This document shows positions 50,008-62,260 of a stretch of 64,000 bases of DNA, one piece after another. The stretch spans positions 443,237 to 507,236 of the forward strand of contig CAJJDM010000032.1 in assembly GCA_905182975.1 (NCBI GenBank), given 5' to 3'. This stretch comes from Paramecium primaurelia (Eukaryota > Ciliophora > Oligohymenophorea > Peniculida > Parameciidae). The position numbers and the translations under genes were made by a program. Position 1 is the first letter of the stretch. Every line of letters starts with the position of its first letter. The notes beneath the pieces are model-generated. The model ran no database searches. It saw nothing but the letters and a program-made list of their open reading frames with translations, and was not told the DNA's origin.

Positions 50008-51520
50008 TCAATTTAAAAAGTGATTGGCTTAGAGATTATTTAAGTCAAAATTTTGTCCATCTTCATTAGCCATCTCTAAATCATAGTCATCATTTGATTA
50101 TCGAAACTTCCTATTTTCTTTATGCTCTTAAGTTTATTTAAATGAAGTATATGATTTAGAATCTTTTCTTTTAGAGAATTATGGAACATTATTATAAATA
50201 TAAGGTTAAGATTCAATCTAGATTAAAGTATGATTGCTAGTTTGATAATTATTCTATTTGCTTGTAGCTTAACTTTTAGGTTCAATAGATGTAGTTTTTT
50301 ATAATTAAATTTACTACATCTATTTATATGAATTGTGATCTAAATATTTTTCATGTAATTCTTTCATAAATTTGACATGATGCTAATTCTCTTATTTTAA
50401 AAGAAAGACTTCACCTTCATCATCTACAGGTGGAACATAATCTAAATCATTATGTAATCTAATATCAGGTATTGAATTAGGATCAATAAGAACATCTTAC
50501 TATTATTGTTACTTCTCTATTGTTTTAATCTCCCAGTCATATAATTAGTGATTATATTCAAGTAATTGTTTTTCAAATAGATTTCTTAAGTGCTAATAAT
50601 TAGGTTATTATTGGAAAAGAAGAGACTTAACATGTTAGAAATAATGAATAAAACACTTATAATGAAATAAATTATACCTTTGGTAGATTAAAACATAGTT
50701 AATTTAAAGGTAAGCCCATTTTTATTTATAAAATTTGCTCATACTTATCCTCTTTATCTCTAGCCTTTATATTTGACCAAGGTAATTCCCCTTTTACTAA
50801 ATATATCAACATGTAACCTAAACTTTCAAGATCATCTCTCCTAGATTATTCCATCCCTTAAAATAATTAAGATATCTATACATTGTAATGTATTTATACT
50901 AGCATAACGTGCAGTTCCAATTACACCTGTTTTTTAAGTAAATTCTATATGTCTACCATCTGTTACTCTGTAATATTTAGACAATCCAAAATCAATCAAA
51001 TATACTATTGATGTATCCTCTTTACAAATTAGGAAATTCTCTGGTTTTATATCTCTATGAATAAAATTCATACTATGAAACACTATTACTATTTATAGAG
51101 AATAATTACCTTCTAAACGATCTATCAGTTGTATAGATAATTAAAGGACAGTCTATAAAGTAAATTTACCACCGCATTTTTATAATAAAACCTCTAAATT
51201 CTCACCTAACAATGTACTCATATAAAATTAATATTGGTTATCTTTTCCATAATGAATTAATTCTGGAAAACCTGAAATTGAATGTATTAAATGTATAACT
51301 ATTTACCATTGATGCCTTTTAACTATTTCAAAATTAGTATCTCTCTATTCATCATTCTCATTTATAAATTTCTACTTTCAAATTTCGTTGCACAATATTC
51401 CTTCTCTTATAAATCATAAGTTAAGTAAACAATTCCAAAGCTACCACTCCCTATTTTTTAAAGTAATTTAAATCTAGACTCAATTATTAAACCTGGCTAT
51501 AAACTAATTTTTTAATCCAT
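50008..51520 (-). CDS. Casein kinase 1 family protein kinase
   Basis: Starts MDQKISLQPGLIIESRFKLL. Kinase motifs: KIGSGSFGIVYLTYD, CATKFE (catalytic Lys), IHRDIKPENFLI, LIDFGLSKYY, and KTGVIGTARYASINT, the CK1 hallmark in place of APE. Then a segment resembling GRRDDLESLGYMLIYLVKG and LPWSNIKARDKEDKYEQI. The C-terminal ~150 residues are polar and end EDGQNFDLNNLQANHFLN. Several tiny introns interrupt the kinase domain, for example after IDRLE (near 51100) and after INTLQC (near 50870). CK1 kinases prefer primed or acidic substrates and act in cilia, membrane traffic and nuclear processes; the partner is not inferable. Confidence 0.92.
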
Positions 51521-52504
51521 TTTATTATTAAATTTTAATATGTTAAACAATTTTATTTTTTATTCTAATTCAAACTAAATCTCTAAAAAAAATCAAGTAA
51601 TTAATTTTCATTATCACATCATTCTCCTATCATTATATTTATTAGTTTAAAAGTAATTAAAATAAAAATATATACTTGTTAAATAATCATTTCTAAAATA
51701 AATTAATTTTAGTTCTATTTACTCCAATTTGAAGTGGAAACTTATACCAAAAATTAAATATTATAATATATAAAAGTATTCCATTTTTTTATTTTAATAT
51801 ACTTTTAGATTTTGATGGCATTTTATTTAATTATGATTTTAGTAATAACTAAAAAGTTGTTATTTATGAATATTTTATCTATATAAATCATTAAATAATT
51901 ACAAGTATAAATATATTAACTGTTTATTATTATCAGCATTACTCTAATCAATCAACAAAACATTAATGAAAATAAATTTATCTAAAGCTAACAAAATTTT
52001 CTTAAATTGTAGATTATTTTAAAAAATGATAAACAATTCTAATTACTTTGAAAATTAAGTAAATTTAGAATTTAAATTATTTTTAGTAATGGAAGGAATA
52101 TTAAAGAGATAAATATAAATATTACTAAAATATTAATATATATTTATATAATCAAAATATCGATCTTATAATTATAAAACTATTCAAAAGAGAATTAATT
52201 TACTACTTTCAAAAATATCTATTTAAACAATAACCTATTCTAAATTTTTATTTGATTATTATCTTCAATCAATCTTTTTAGAGTTTGTTCTTGATTGTAA
52301 ATTCATAGTATAATTATAATTTGAAATTTGATTTATAAATTATAAATCTACTTGTTTAAGTAATTCTTACTCAAGTGAAAAAATTAATAATTTTAATCTG
52401 TTAAATATAAATATATATTATCTATAATCTAATTCAATGAATTAAGTATTGATTATTTGATTACTTTTCCAATTTATTATTATTATAATTTAAAATAAAA
52501 CGTT
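51521..52504. other. Long intergenic spacer (about 980 bp)
   Basis: The longest spacer of the window, between the divergent CK1 gene and a coiled-coil gene. Extremely A+T-rich. I see no protein-like frame, RNA gene or long repeat. Confidence 0.6.
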
Positions 52505-53738
52505 ATGATTCGAACCAATTCAAGCGTTCAAATTCAAAAATTGCAAATACCACTGTAATAAATAAGTCCATTTAATGGTCAAATACGATATAGCAATCCA
52601 TATTCTGATACTCCTAGCACTCCTTCGAAATCAATAATTGGTTAATAAATTAGAGGATCATCTACATTTACACCTAACAAATCTTAATAGACATTTTATT
52701 TTAAAGAGAATTCAAATACAATTGAGAGTAAAATACAATCATTAGTGAATGAGAATTGTTATTTAAATTAGGAATTAGAAAAAGCAAGAAGTGAAATATA
52801 AAATAATGCTTAATAGTATGAATAATTATACATAATTAAAGAGAGAGTAAGTAAATTGGAAGAATTAATAGATACATAATAAAATGAAATAGAAATATGG
52901 AAATTAAAATATTAAAAAGCAGCTGCTGGAGATTCAAGATTAGAAATATAATAAATGGAATAATAAATATATAATGTAATTGATGAAAATGAAAGATTAA
53001 ATAAAATTATATCAAATTTAGAATAATAATAATAAGAAAAGGATTAAGAAATTAAAACTCTTATGATGTCAATTTAGAAATAAGAAATGGAAATGAAGAA
53101 ATAAAAAGACAAATTAATAGTATTAGAAAAAGCCAATAAACCTGCATTTACATGTAATCCATTTGCTATTGACAATAAAAAACCATCAAAATCTTCAACA
53201 AATGATTTAAGATAAAGTAAATGCAAAATAAATGAATAAGATTCAAATGCAAATAGAAAAAAAAGTGATCATGCATATAAATAAATCTAAACTAAAAGTT
53301 AATAAGATTATACTGATTTACAAAATTAAATTAAATAACTATAAACTGATAAATAATAGTTGTAAATAACTATTGAAGAATTATAAGAAAAGTTATTAAA
53401 TAAAGAACTTCAAAAAAGTGAAAATAAAGATTCTTAGAAAGATTCTAACTAAGAGTAAAACATCTTAATATTAAAGCAAGTAATATTAAAATATTATCAT
53501 TTAGGAAGTCTCAAATCAATAGATACTAATACTCGAAGAGTTTAAGAAATATAAATTATGTTAGTCTTAAAATTAAATGATAAAGGAACAATTACTTTAA
53601 TGGGAATAGTTTTTCAAGTCCTTCAATAGTTAAATTAGTACACCTAATGAGCAAGAGGATGGAATAGATGCTGCTATTGAGGAATTTCAAAGTAGTTCAG
53701 CAAACTGTTTAAAATTAATTGATTCATTCTAAAAATGA
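52505..53738 (+). CDS. Coiled-coil protein
   Basis: Starts MIRTNSSVQIQKLQIPLQQI. The N-terminal ~70 residues are Ser/Thr/Pro-rich (SNPYSDTPSTPSKSIIG, FTPNKSQQTFYF). Then a long coiled coil (NENCYLNQELEKARSEIQNN ... RLEIQQMEQQIYNVIDENER). A basic linker (NKKPSKSSTNDLRQSKCKIN) leads to a second coiled coil (YTDLQNQIKQLQTDKQQLQI). A 22-nt intron (GTCTTAAAATTAAATGATAAAG) after QIML restores frame to EQLLQWEQFFKSFNSQISTP, and the protein ends NCLKLIDSFQK. Possibly a cytoskeletal protein; no known family recognised. Confidence 0.75.
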
Positions 53739-54469
53739 TTATATAAATGAAATATAACTTTTATTTAATTAATAAATCAACATCTATTTTCAAAAATCTG
53801 AATAACCTTAAATTATAAATAACGAATCATTTAATTTGATTATTTCCAAATGAAAAAATAGTAATTTCTGAATAAGAAAATATTTACATCAATATTTATA
53901 TTCTATCAAATTCTTTTGTATGAACCATCTAAATTTCAATCGAAAAATAAATCCTTTATAGAGAAAAATGATCATAAATAATTACTTTCAATAATATTAT
54001 AATTTAATATCTAATTATGAAATTCAATATTTAATGAATAAAATAAACTATAATAAAGAGTAGTTAAAAATGATTCCTTCTTAATAAAAAATACTTATAT
54101 TAAATAAACATTTATATTGAAAAGAATAATATCTAGAAAAATTTAGACTTCAACTTCCATTTGAGCAGAGTTTAAAATGAAAATTATAATCTAAAAGATA
54201 TGGACAAATCTAATTTTATATTCTTTTTATCTATAAATTACAAATTTAAAGTTAATATAAGTTATAAAATTATAGATCTCTTAAAAAAAGGAATTTTAAG
54301 ATATTTTTTCATTTCAAATTCCTAAAGACATAAGATTATTGTCAAATTATGATCACAAAAATCTTTAGCAAAAATTATTATTCAAATTAAATTTCAGATG
54401 AACCTCAATCTTAGGTAGTTTGAGTGTTATTCAATTAATATTTTTGTTTCAAATTTTATTTTAATAAAA
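53739..54469. other. Intergenic spacer (about 730 bp)
   Basis: A+T-rich interval between two plus-strand coiled-coil genes. Scattered short frames are open only because TGA is rare; none has convincing composition. No RNA gene or repeat is seen. Confidence 0.5.
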
Positions 54470-55204
54470 ATGTTCGAAAACTCAAATAATCAAAAAGACT
54501 ATTAAAAAGAGAATTAACTTATTAAATAGTAATTGCTCTAATATTGGGTGAAGATCTCAAAAACACTTGATGAAGAATACGAAGAAATTCTTTAATTAGG
54601 GTCTGACTCTGATCCTAATGATATTATTAATGCATTGATCATAATTGAAGATGCTAGATAAGAATAATAAAAGGTATAATTATTAATATTGATTTAGTTA
54701 GATAAACAGTAATTAGAGGAATTGAAGAAGTAAATTGAATCTTAAAATGAAGAAATTATTACTTTATAATAGTAAAATTAGAAATCATCATAAATCAACA
54801 ATAAGCAGGAATTTAACCCTGAAATTAGATAATTAGAAATAAAAATAAATGAATTATCTTTAGCTCTTGTAAAAAGCAAGGAAGAAAAAGTTATATATAT
54901 GGAGTAAGCTTAGAAATAGATATAACTTCTTAAAGAATAAGAATTAGAATTAAAAAGTTAATTATAGAGGCTTTAATTTGAATAATCAAAGAAATCTTCT
55001 TTTGCAGAACCAGAAGAGAATTTAGAAAAAAGTTCAAAAGATTTTCTTGATGAAGATATAACACGTTAATCTGTTTCACCTTAAACATAAAAAACTAAAT
55101 TAGATTATTCTAAATTAAGTCTTAATTAAAATTTGAAAAAACTAACTAAGGTGGATTAAGTTCAAGGAGCATCATTAACATCATTTAAGTTTGGCAATAA
55201 ATGA
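54470..55204 (+). CDS. Small coiled-coil protein
   Basis: Starts MFENSNNQKDYQKENQLIKQ and runs about 235 residues with one likely 24-nt intron after RQEQQK. It has the core ISKTLDEEYEEILQLG then DPNDIINALIIIEDARQE, followed by a heptad-rich coiled coil (LDKQQLEELKKQIESQNEEI ... IRQLEIKINELSLALVKS). The C-terminal 60 residues are polar and Ser-rich, ending GASLTSFKFGNK. The first helical block (DSDPNDIINALIIIED) looks like a conserved module. No membrane segment. Function unknown. Confidence 0.75.
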
Positions 55205-55522
55205 ATTTTTAATGCATATCCTCTGTATATTTATTTTTGTAATTATTTTTACATATAAATATGAAAAATTGTATAGATTTGACTTATTTATTCTATCTTG
55301 TTGTGTTTAAATTAGTACTAATTCAAATTTTCTAAGTTATTTTAGTTTAATTTTTAACCAATCTTGAGTAATGTTATTAAAATAACTTAACATAGTAATA
55401 TTTAGATTCAACAAAAGGTAACAAGTAATAATTAAGTATAATATTTTAGATGGTTTTATAACTTTTAATTTATTATTGATAACAAGAAGATTGAGTATTT
55501 ACTGTATATTATTATCATCTCA
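55205..55522. other. Convergent intergenic spacer
   Basis: About 320 bp between the stops of a plus- and a minus-strand gene, longer than the 9-124 bp seen at the other convergent pairs. A+T-rich, nothing recognised. Confidence 0.5.
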
Positions 55523-56941
55523 TCATAAATAATATATATTTTCAAAATTTAAGAACATTTTTTCATTGAAAGCTTCTGGATATAGTAAATGTATTTATTT
55601 ATCAAATTTATAATTCGTATTATTCTCTTCAATTTTAGTTAGGAAGTCTAAATCTTCATCTTCTTCCTTTAATTCTGGAATATCATTATTCTATTTTTAA
55701 TGATTTTTTATTATTATATAACTAGTTAAATATAATTACATATTTATACTTAGTCGAAAAATTATTTTAGAATTCTTAAAATGTACTTTCATCAAATTTA
55801 TGTTTGAATTAATTGCAATAAATTACCAATTTGCTTTATTATTTTATGTTGCTTTGATAATTTTCAAAAAAATCGCTTTAAGTTTTATTAAGACTTTGAG
55901 AAACTAAGGAATGAGTAAATTAATACATATCTTTTCTAGAACTAATTTGGATTTTTATGTATTAAATTTAATTTCTTTTGGTTAACATGATGTTCCTTTC
56001 TATGTTTGTTCATAAAGATTCATATATTAAACAACCAACTCAACTAAATCAGAAGTTATCTTAGAATATTTTATTAATTACTTTATACTCTACATCATAA
56101 TATTCAAAACCTTAGATAAATCTATTTTAATTAATAAATGTATCTAGTTAATTACAAAATTTATATAGTAATCTTGTTATTTCTGCCATTTGAAGAAGAT
56201 CTTCCAATTCTAATTATTCAATTTTTTTGATCAAAATATTAAATGCTACAAGTGAGCAACTATAGTATTTGAATAGATCATTTAGGATCAATAGAAAGAC
56301 ATATTAATTTAGTTTGTATTTTAAATGTCCATTTTTTTTAGTCTCTATCACTTCAAAAGCTTTATCAACAAATTGCATAATTAAATTGATTTCATTTTAT
56401 GTTTATCCAACAGAGAGTTAATTGAAATGTAAATATTTTTCTTTTTTATATAAAGTTAAAGAAAATGAAGTTCTTAACTACTACGATTTGAACTTGATAT
56501 AATTGTAATATTTGGATATCAATTCATTAATTAATAGTTTATTATTGTTTCTATTTATTTCATATCGATTCTCTATGTTAGGTAAATCTAACTCACAAAA
56601 TTCTTTTAATAGAATACCATCATTCACACACCTCATCAATTTTTGTGACCTAAATACCTATCTATAATAATCAAATTTTTGATTATGATAATCCATCCAT
56701 CCTCATTCATATGATTTTATTTTAGTCTCCTTACAATAGAACCAAAAGCTATTCTTCTATCTGTTTCCTTATCACAACCAGAAAGTGCATTCAATATAAT
56801 TTTGATATCACTCTCATCTGGTGGGTATGTATTTTCATAAGTAGCTGCTAATCTAGCCTATTTATTAAATTAATATATTAATACTCTTTCAAAAGCTGTT
56901 TCTGCTCCAACTGTTGCACAGAATCGTGTTATGAAATTCAT
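55523..56941 (-). CDS. ANTH-domain protein (AP180/CALM-type clathrin adaptor)
   Basis: Starts MNFITRFCATVGAETAFERV. Residues about 1-270 fit an ANTH domain: LAATYENTYPPDESDIKIIL (the A-T-x8-P-K/P region), DRRIAFGSIVRRLK, DGWIIIIKNLIIIDR, then, after a 26-nt intron, CVNDGILLKEF, SKYYNYIKFKSQQLR, VFLLILNDLFKYYSCS and LEDLLQMAEITRLLYKFCNQ. Basic residues of the PI(4,5)P2 site are partly conserved (T-x-P pocket replaced). The tail has acidic motifs (IPELKEEDEDLDFLTKIEEN) and ends MFLNFENIYYL. It recruits clathrin to phosphoinositide membranes. Introns in the tail region (about 55700-56070) are not fully resolved. Confidence 0.8.
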
Positions 56942-57121
56942 TTTCAAATTAATTATATTTATATGAATTTATTATATACTCAACATATTTTTGTAATCTC
57001 TTACCTTTTCTTCTTTAATTTAAATATATATTAGGATGAATTCAAAGTCTTACAAGAATTTAAATCTATTTAAACATCTAATGATTAATATATAATATAA
57101 TTCATAAATTTATTTCCATTA

Positions 57122-57657
57122 ATGAGTACACCCAAAGCTTTTAGTAAACCAACTCTTTAAACTTAGAAATCTTCTAAACCCTCTTTATTTGCTCCCAAAA
57201 CGGGTTCTCCAAACTCTTCATAACTAATCAAAAGTATTTAATGTTTCAAATGTCTAATTAGCTAAGCAATCTAGTAGTATCCATATAAAAACTCCAATCG
57301 TTAAAACAGAAAGAGCAAGGACATTTAATTTTAGTGAAGCAGAATCTAAGCCAGAATTAAAAAGATGGGATGCTGTTGGTAAGATAGATAAATCCATCAA
57401 TATACTCAGAAAAACTAGAGGTTAAATTGATTTCTCATTTCAAATTAAAGTAGAAGAAATAATTAATGAAATGATGACAATATGCTGTATTGATGAAAAA
57501 GTAACAAAATTATTTCTGTAAATCAGAGAGGAACGTGATTAAAAAAAATAATCCTAATTAAAAACCTTAAAATTCATCAAAGGTTAATAGGATTAAATAG
57601 AATAATTAGTAATAATATAAATAATCTTAGAAAAGACGATGTTAGGAATACTACTGA
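57122..57657 (+). CDS. Small hypothetical protein
   Basis: Starts MSTPKAFSKPTLQTQKSSKP, basic and Ser/Pro-rich for ~45 residues. A 28-nt intron joins KQSSSIHIKTPIVK. The following helical part (DAVGKIDKSINILRKTRG, then KVEEIINEMMTICC and EKVTKLFLQIREERDQK) ends QIEQLKRRCQEYY when a 22-nt intron (GTAATAATATAAATAATCTTAG) is removed. Without it the frame runs to 57812. A short cytosolic helical protein, perhaps cytoskeleton-associated; no family recognised. Confidence 0.65.
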
Positions 57658-58045
57658 AAAATTATAATATTTTGTTTAGTTATAATTGCATTGAACAAAT
57701 TTATATATAAATAATTCATTCTCTTTCAAAATTAAGGTTTTAAATATAAATCCATAAGATTTTATAGTATTTTATTTAATTATGGATTTAAAAATATGAA
57801 TCTTATATATGAATTAAATCATTGTTTATTTAAAAATAACTTTTTAAGGATTTGCTTCCCATATTCTAAATTAATTTTTCACAAGATGCAATAAAGTTGA
57901 TTTAAATCTCTTTAGAACCATTTTGTGTCTTTTTTTTTATGTTGATTTTAAATTCCTAGTTTTGTTCAGTACATCCTCTGTTCAAACTAAAACACTTTAT
58001 ATATATTCATTTTTTTAACATAATATTATATAATTAATTGATTAA
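57658..58045. other. Intergenic spacer upstream of VPS50
   Basis: About 390 bp, A+T-rich, between two plus-strand genes. No protein-like frame beyond a possible 3' read-through of the preceding gene to 57812; the promoter of VPS50 must lie here. Confidence 0.5.
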
Positions 58046-61000
58046 ATGAATAAATTTGATTTATAAAACCTTTTGTGATTACTTTAATTTTAACAGAAGC
58101 CTTTGTTTTAAATTAATAATGATAATAAATCTCTTCTTGTATAGAATTTAGAGTATATATAATCCTTATCTTTTGGACTATATTAATTAGATAATAGAAG
58201 ATAAATAACTTAATGTAAAATTAGTAGAAAGAATAAATTTCAGATTTGATTCTATAATTTTTTATATGTTTAATAAAAAAAAAGACTATATAAAAAAAAA
58301 GTATAAAGACGTACCTTTATTAAATATTGGTGATGTGAATAGAATATTATAATAATACAAGAGTGATGAAGATAAATTTCGAATGTTTACCTCAATTTTA
58401 GAAATATAAAAATAGCATACAACTCGAACTCATGAAAGTAATACAGAGGAAATTCTTAGAAAAAATGTTTAGAGGTTAATTGAACTTTATGGAGATGTAG
58501 ATATTAATCATGATGCTCTAAATAATATTTATAAGAATGTTGATGAAAATTAAGACATCCAAACTTAAATTGAAAAAATTGAATATAGCAATATATTTTA
58601 AGGAGATATGAATTCTTAAATGATTAGCATTTAAAGGTAGATTGAAAGATATGATCATTATTTGAATGTAATACAAACAAAGTTGTCCAAAAATGTATTT
58701 ACCAATTACTCTAGTTATCTATAAGCACTTACTCATATTGATTAAATTGGAAATATTAGTTAGGAGTTACTTATGAAAGTTCGAAGTAGCAGAGAAAAGA
58801 TGTAAAAAACATAATAAATTGTTTTAAAATAAAGTAAATAGATTTTAGTGAAAAGATAATCAATCTTAAATATTTAAGTAAAACAATAATATTATTATAG
58901 TAATTAATTGAAACATTAAAAAAAATAAAAGATTGTTATGCTTTACCTTATGAAAGATTTGTATTGAGTATGTAGAATGGATATATAGATGCATCTATGT
59001 ACCTACCTACAATAATTGTACTTTTTATTTAATATATATAGAATATTGAAATAATTGATGGTTTATAATTGATACCCAAAAATTATAAAGAGGATAGAAT
59101 TGAATACGTAAGATAATTAACTTGTAAAGGAATAATGGATTAGTTTATCAATTATGATGAAAAGATTTACAAAATTCATTATGAGTCTTATCTTTACATG
59201 GAAGTATATCTATTAATTAAAATAAGAAAAACAATATTGTTCAACCTTATGAAACTATAGTTCATTTATTAATTTTTAGAGCATTTGAAGCTAAATTATA
59301 AATAGTTTTTGATTAAATTAGTTAAATTTTATCAATTGACTTTTATTTTGATAATTTAACAGATTCTTTAAATTAAATTTCAAAGGATTAATTAACTGAA
59401 NTATTAATTAGATAATAGAAGATAAATAACTTAATGTAAAATTAGTAGAAAGAATAAATTTCAGATTTGATTCTATAATTTTTTATATGTTTAATAAAAA
59501 AAAAGACTATATAAAAAAAAAGTATAAAGACGTACCTTTATTAAATATTGGTGATGTGAATAGAATATTATAATAATACAAGAGTGATGAAGATAAATTT
59601 CGAATGTTTACCTCAATTTTAGAAATATAAAAATAGCATACAACTCGAACTCATGAAAGTAATACAGAGGAAATTCTTAGAAAAAATGTTTAGAGGTTAA
59701 TTGAACTTTATGGAGATGTAGATATTAATCATGATGCTCTAAATAATATTTATAAGAATGTTGATGAAAATTAAGACATCCAAACTTAAATTGAAAAAAT
59801 TGAATATAGCAATATATTTTAAGGAGATATGAATTCTTAAATGATTAGCATTTAAAGGTAGATTGAAAGATATGATCATTATTTGAATGTAATACAAACA
59901 AAGTTGTCCAAAAATGTATTTACCAATTACTCTAGTTATCTATAAGCACTTACTCATATTGATTAAATTGGAAATATTAGTTAGGAGTTACTTATGAAAG
60001 TTCGAAGTAGCAGAGAAAAGATGTAAAAAACATAATAAATTGTTTTAAAATAAAGTAAATAGATTTTAGTGAAAAGATAATCAATCTTAAATATTTAAGT
60101 AAAACAATAATATTATTATAGTAATTAATTGAAACATTAAAAAAAATAAAAGATTGTTATGCTTTACCTTATGAAAGATTTGTATTGAGTATGTAGAATG
60201 GATATATAGATGCATCTATGTACCTACCTACAATAATTGTACTTTTTATTTAATATATATAGAATATTGAAATAATTGATGGTTTATAATTGATACCCAA
60301 AAATTATAAAGAGGATAGAATTGAATACGTAAGATAATTAACTTGTAAAGGAATAATGGATTAGTTTATCAATTATGATGAAAAGATTTACAAAATTCAT
60401 TATGAGTCTTATCTTTACATGGAAGTATATCTATTAATTAAAATAAGAAAAACAATATTGTTCAACCTTATGAAACTATAGTTCATTTATTAATTTTTAG
60501 AGCATTTGAAGCTAAATTATAAATAGTTTTTGATTAAATTAGTTAAATTTTATCAATTGACTTTTATTTTGATAATTTAACAGATTCTTTAAATTAAATT
60601 TCAAAGGATTAATTAACTGAATTTTATAGAGAATTATGTTGTTAAACAATTCATTTTTTTATGAATTTTCATTTGATAATAAGATTTCATTTAGATTATT
60701 CTTAAAATTCATCAATTATTGAATTAAGAAAATTAATTTATGAAAAGGTTTTTGATAGAATATGTGATTTTATCAATTAAACAACAAGTTGGCCAAGAAT
60801 GAACAAAGAAGATATGATTTGTTTTTTTGGTATGTTAACTATATTAATATCTAAATGTGAAGTATTTGGAGGTTAAAATCTTTAGAAATATAAAACATTT
60901 ATAGAAGATAAATTTAGTAATTATTTGGAATCAAGAGGTAATGATAAATAAATTAAAGAATAATTAATAAATGAAGATTGTAAGAAATGTATGAAAATTA

Positions 61001-62225
61001 CACTCAATTAAACATAAATTGTTCTATAAATTGCTAATAAATAATAAAAATTTCATATTTTTGAATATAAAGATCCATTTCCAGATACTTTAAATATTTT
61101 TAAATCAATTGAATACAAGAAAATTATTGATTTAATTATGGGTTCAACTGTTTCTTTTAAAAAATAAACTAATAATTCAAGTTTAATTTATTAAGGAAAA
61201 GAAAGAACATTGTCATTGACTTAAACTATTAATTAAATATACATAATCATTCAATAATAGTTATTATACATACACTTTTTTTAATAACATAAAGAAAAAT
61301 TAATTGAAGAATTGATATTCTTAATTAATTATTATATATATACTTTAGCCATTCCTATGATATTAGATGAGCATAAAAGATATATATTTGAAGATACTTT
61401 AAATTTTAATTATGATCCAAAACAAGAACCTGATCAATATACTTAATAATTTGAACACAATAGTTAAGTAATTATATATAGAGAGAAATATGGTGATTTA
61501 ATTAAATATTTAAAAAAGATTCAAATTCCAGAAGATCTTAAAGTGAAAAAGAGTCAAACATTTGATATAATGGATAGAGTTGTATACATAGAGTCAATAA
61601 TTTTTGTCATAAATGAATTTGATTCAATTAAGGAAGTATTTTAAGAATTTAAACCATTTTACTCAGAATTAAACTCAATTATAGGTTAACTTTAAGAATT
61701 AGTAATTAGAGATTGTATTAATTTAGAACTTTATGCTCAATTAGTTCAATGTAAATATGAGTTGAAATAGAATGATAAGGATGATTAATAGAGAATTCAA
61801 TTAATTGATAAAATAATTTCTGTTAATGAAATTAAATTGTAAGGATTATCTTAACATTAATTAACAGAAATTTAGAAATTGTATTATGATGAAATAATTT
61901 ATCTTTTTGCAGTTGTTTATTCAAGAATTAAGAAAGTTAATAATATTGGTAGAGAAGTTATGTTAAATGACTATTATAAAGTATCAAAAACTTTTAATAT
62001 TGAAAATAGTTTGTATGAATCATATATAAAAATGTTGAATTCAAATTAAGCAGATACAATTATTGAATATATGAATAATCATTAAGTAATTAAGTTATTT
62101 ATTAATAGAAATAATTTCCATATAAAATGTTGATGGGTCTTTTTAATGCATAAGGATTATAAAATTGCAAGAAATAATAAAGGAAAGATTAATTGTTCAA
62201 GATCTTTTAACATTACTAACAATGA
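58046..62225 (+). CDS. VPS50: VPS50/syndetin, EARP tethering complex subunit (contains artefactual internal duplication)
   Basis: Tethering factor of recycling endosomes. The start MNKFDLQN is tentative, with frame through NQIIEDKQLNVKLVERINF. N-terminal region fits the GARP/EARP helical domain (KKDYIKKKYKDVPLLNIGDV; QRQIERYDHYLNVIQTKL; SSREKMQKTQQIVLKQSKQI). The C-terminal domain is the family's DUF2451: KLYYDEIIYLFAVVYSRIKK, VNNIGREVMLND, ESYIKMLN. After a 23-nt intron it ends KQFPYKMLMGLFNAQGLQNC...HYQQ, like the KxxY-xKQL-x-L end of VPS50. Inside, 1220 bp occur twice around a single N. Removing one copy gives about 950 residues, close to human VPS50 (964). Confidence 0.8.
58181..59400 (+). 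repeat. Tandem duplicate, copy 1 (1220 bp)
   Basis: Begins TATTAATTAGATAATAG and ends AATTAACTGAA. As far as I can compare, it is identical base for base with 59402-60621, including two homopolymer runs of nine A. It lies within VPS50 coding sequence. Copy 1 joins the gene's 5' part correctly. Confidence 0.95.
59401..59401. other. Single N at the junction of the two copies
   Basis: The only ambiguous base of the window, placed exactly between the end of copy 1 and the beginning of copy 2. This is the signature of a contig join with an unclosed gap. Confidence 0.95.
59402..60621 (+). repeat. Tandem duplicate, copy 2 (1220 bp)
   Basis: Identical to 58181-59400 with a fixed offset of 1221. Copy 2 continues correctly into the gene's 3' part (...QLTE then FYRELCCQ). 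The frame is intact if copy 1 and copy 2 are collapsed into one. Confidence 0.95.
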
Positions 62226-62260
62226 ATGTAAATAAACTTGATTGAAGTATTAAAAATAAA

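Noticed and set aside
52500..52520. Short tRNA-like GATTCGAACC at the beginning of the coiled-coil gene
   Set aside because: It resembles a tRNA T-loop (TTCGAA), but no acceptor, D or anticodon arms can be paired around it, and it is part of the MIRTNSS coding start.
58181..60621. Real internal domain duplication in VPS50
   Set aside because: Complete identity including homopolymer lengths and introns, plus the N at the junction, favours an assembly artefact over a biological duplication.
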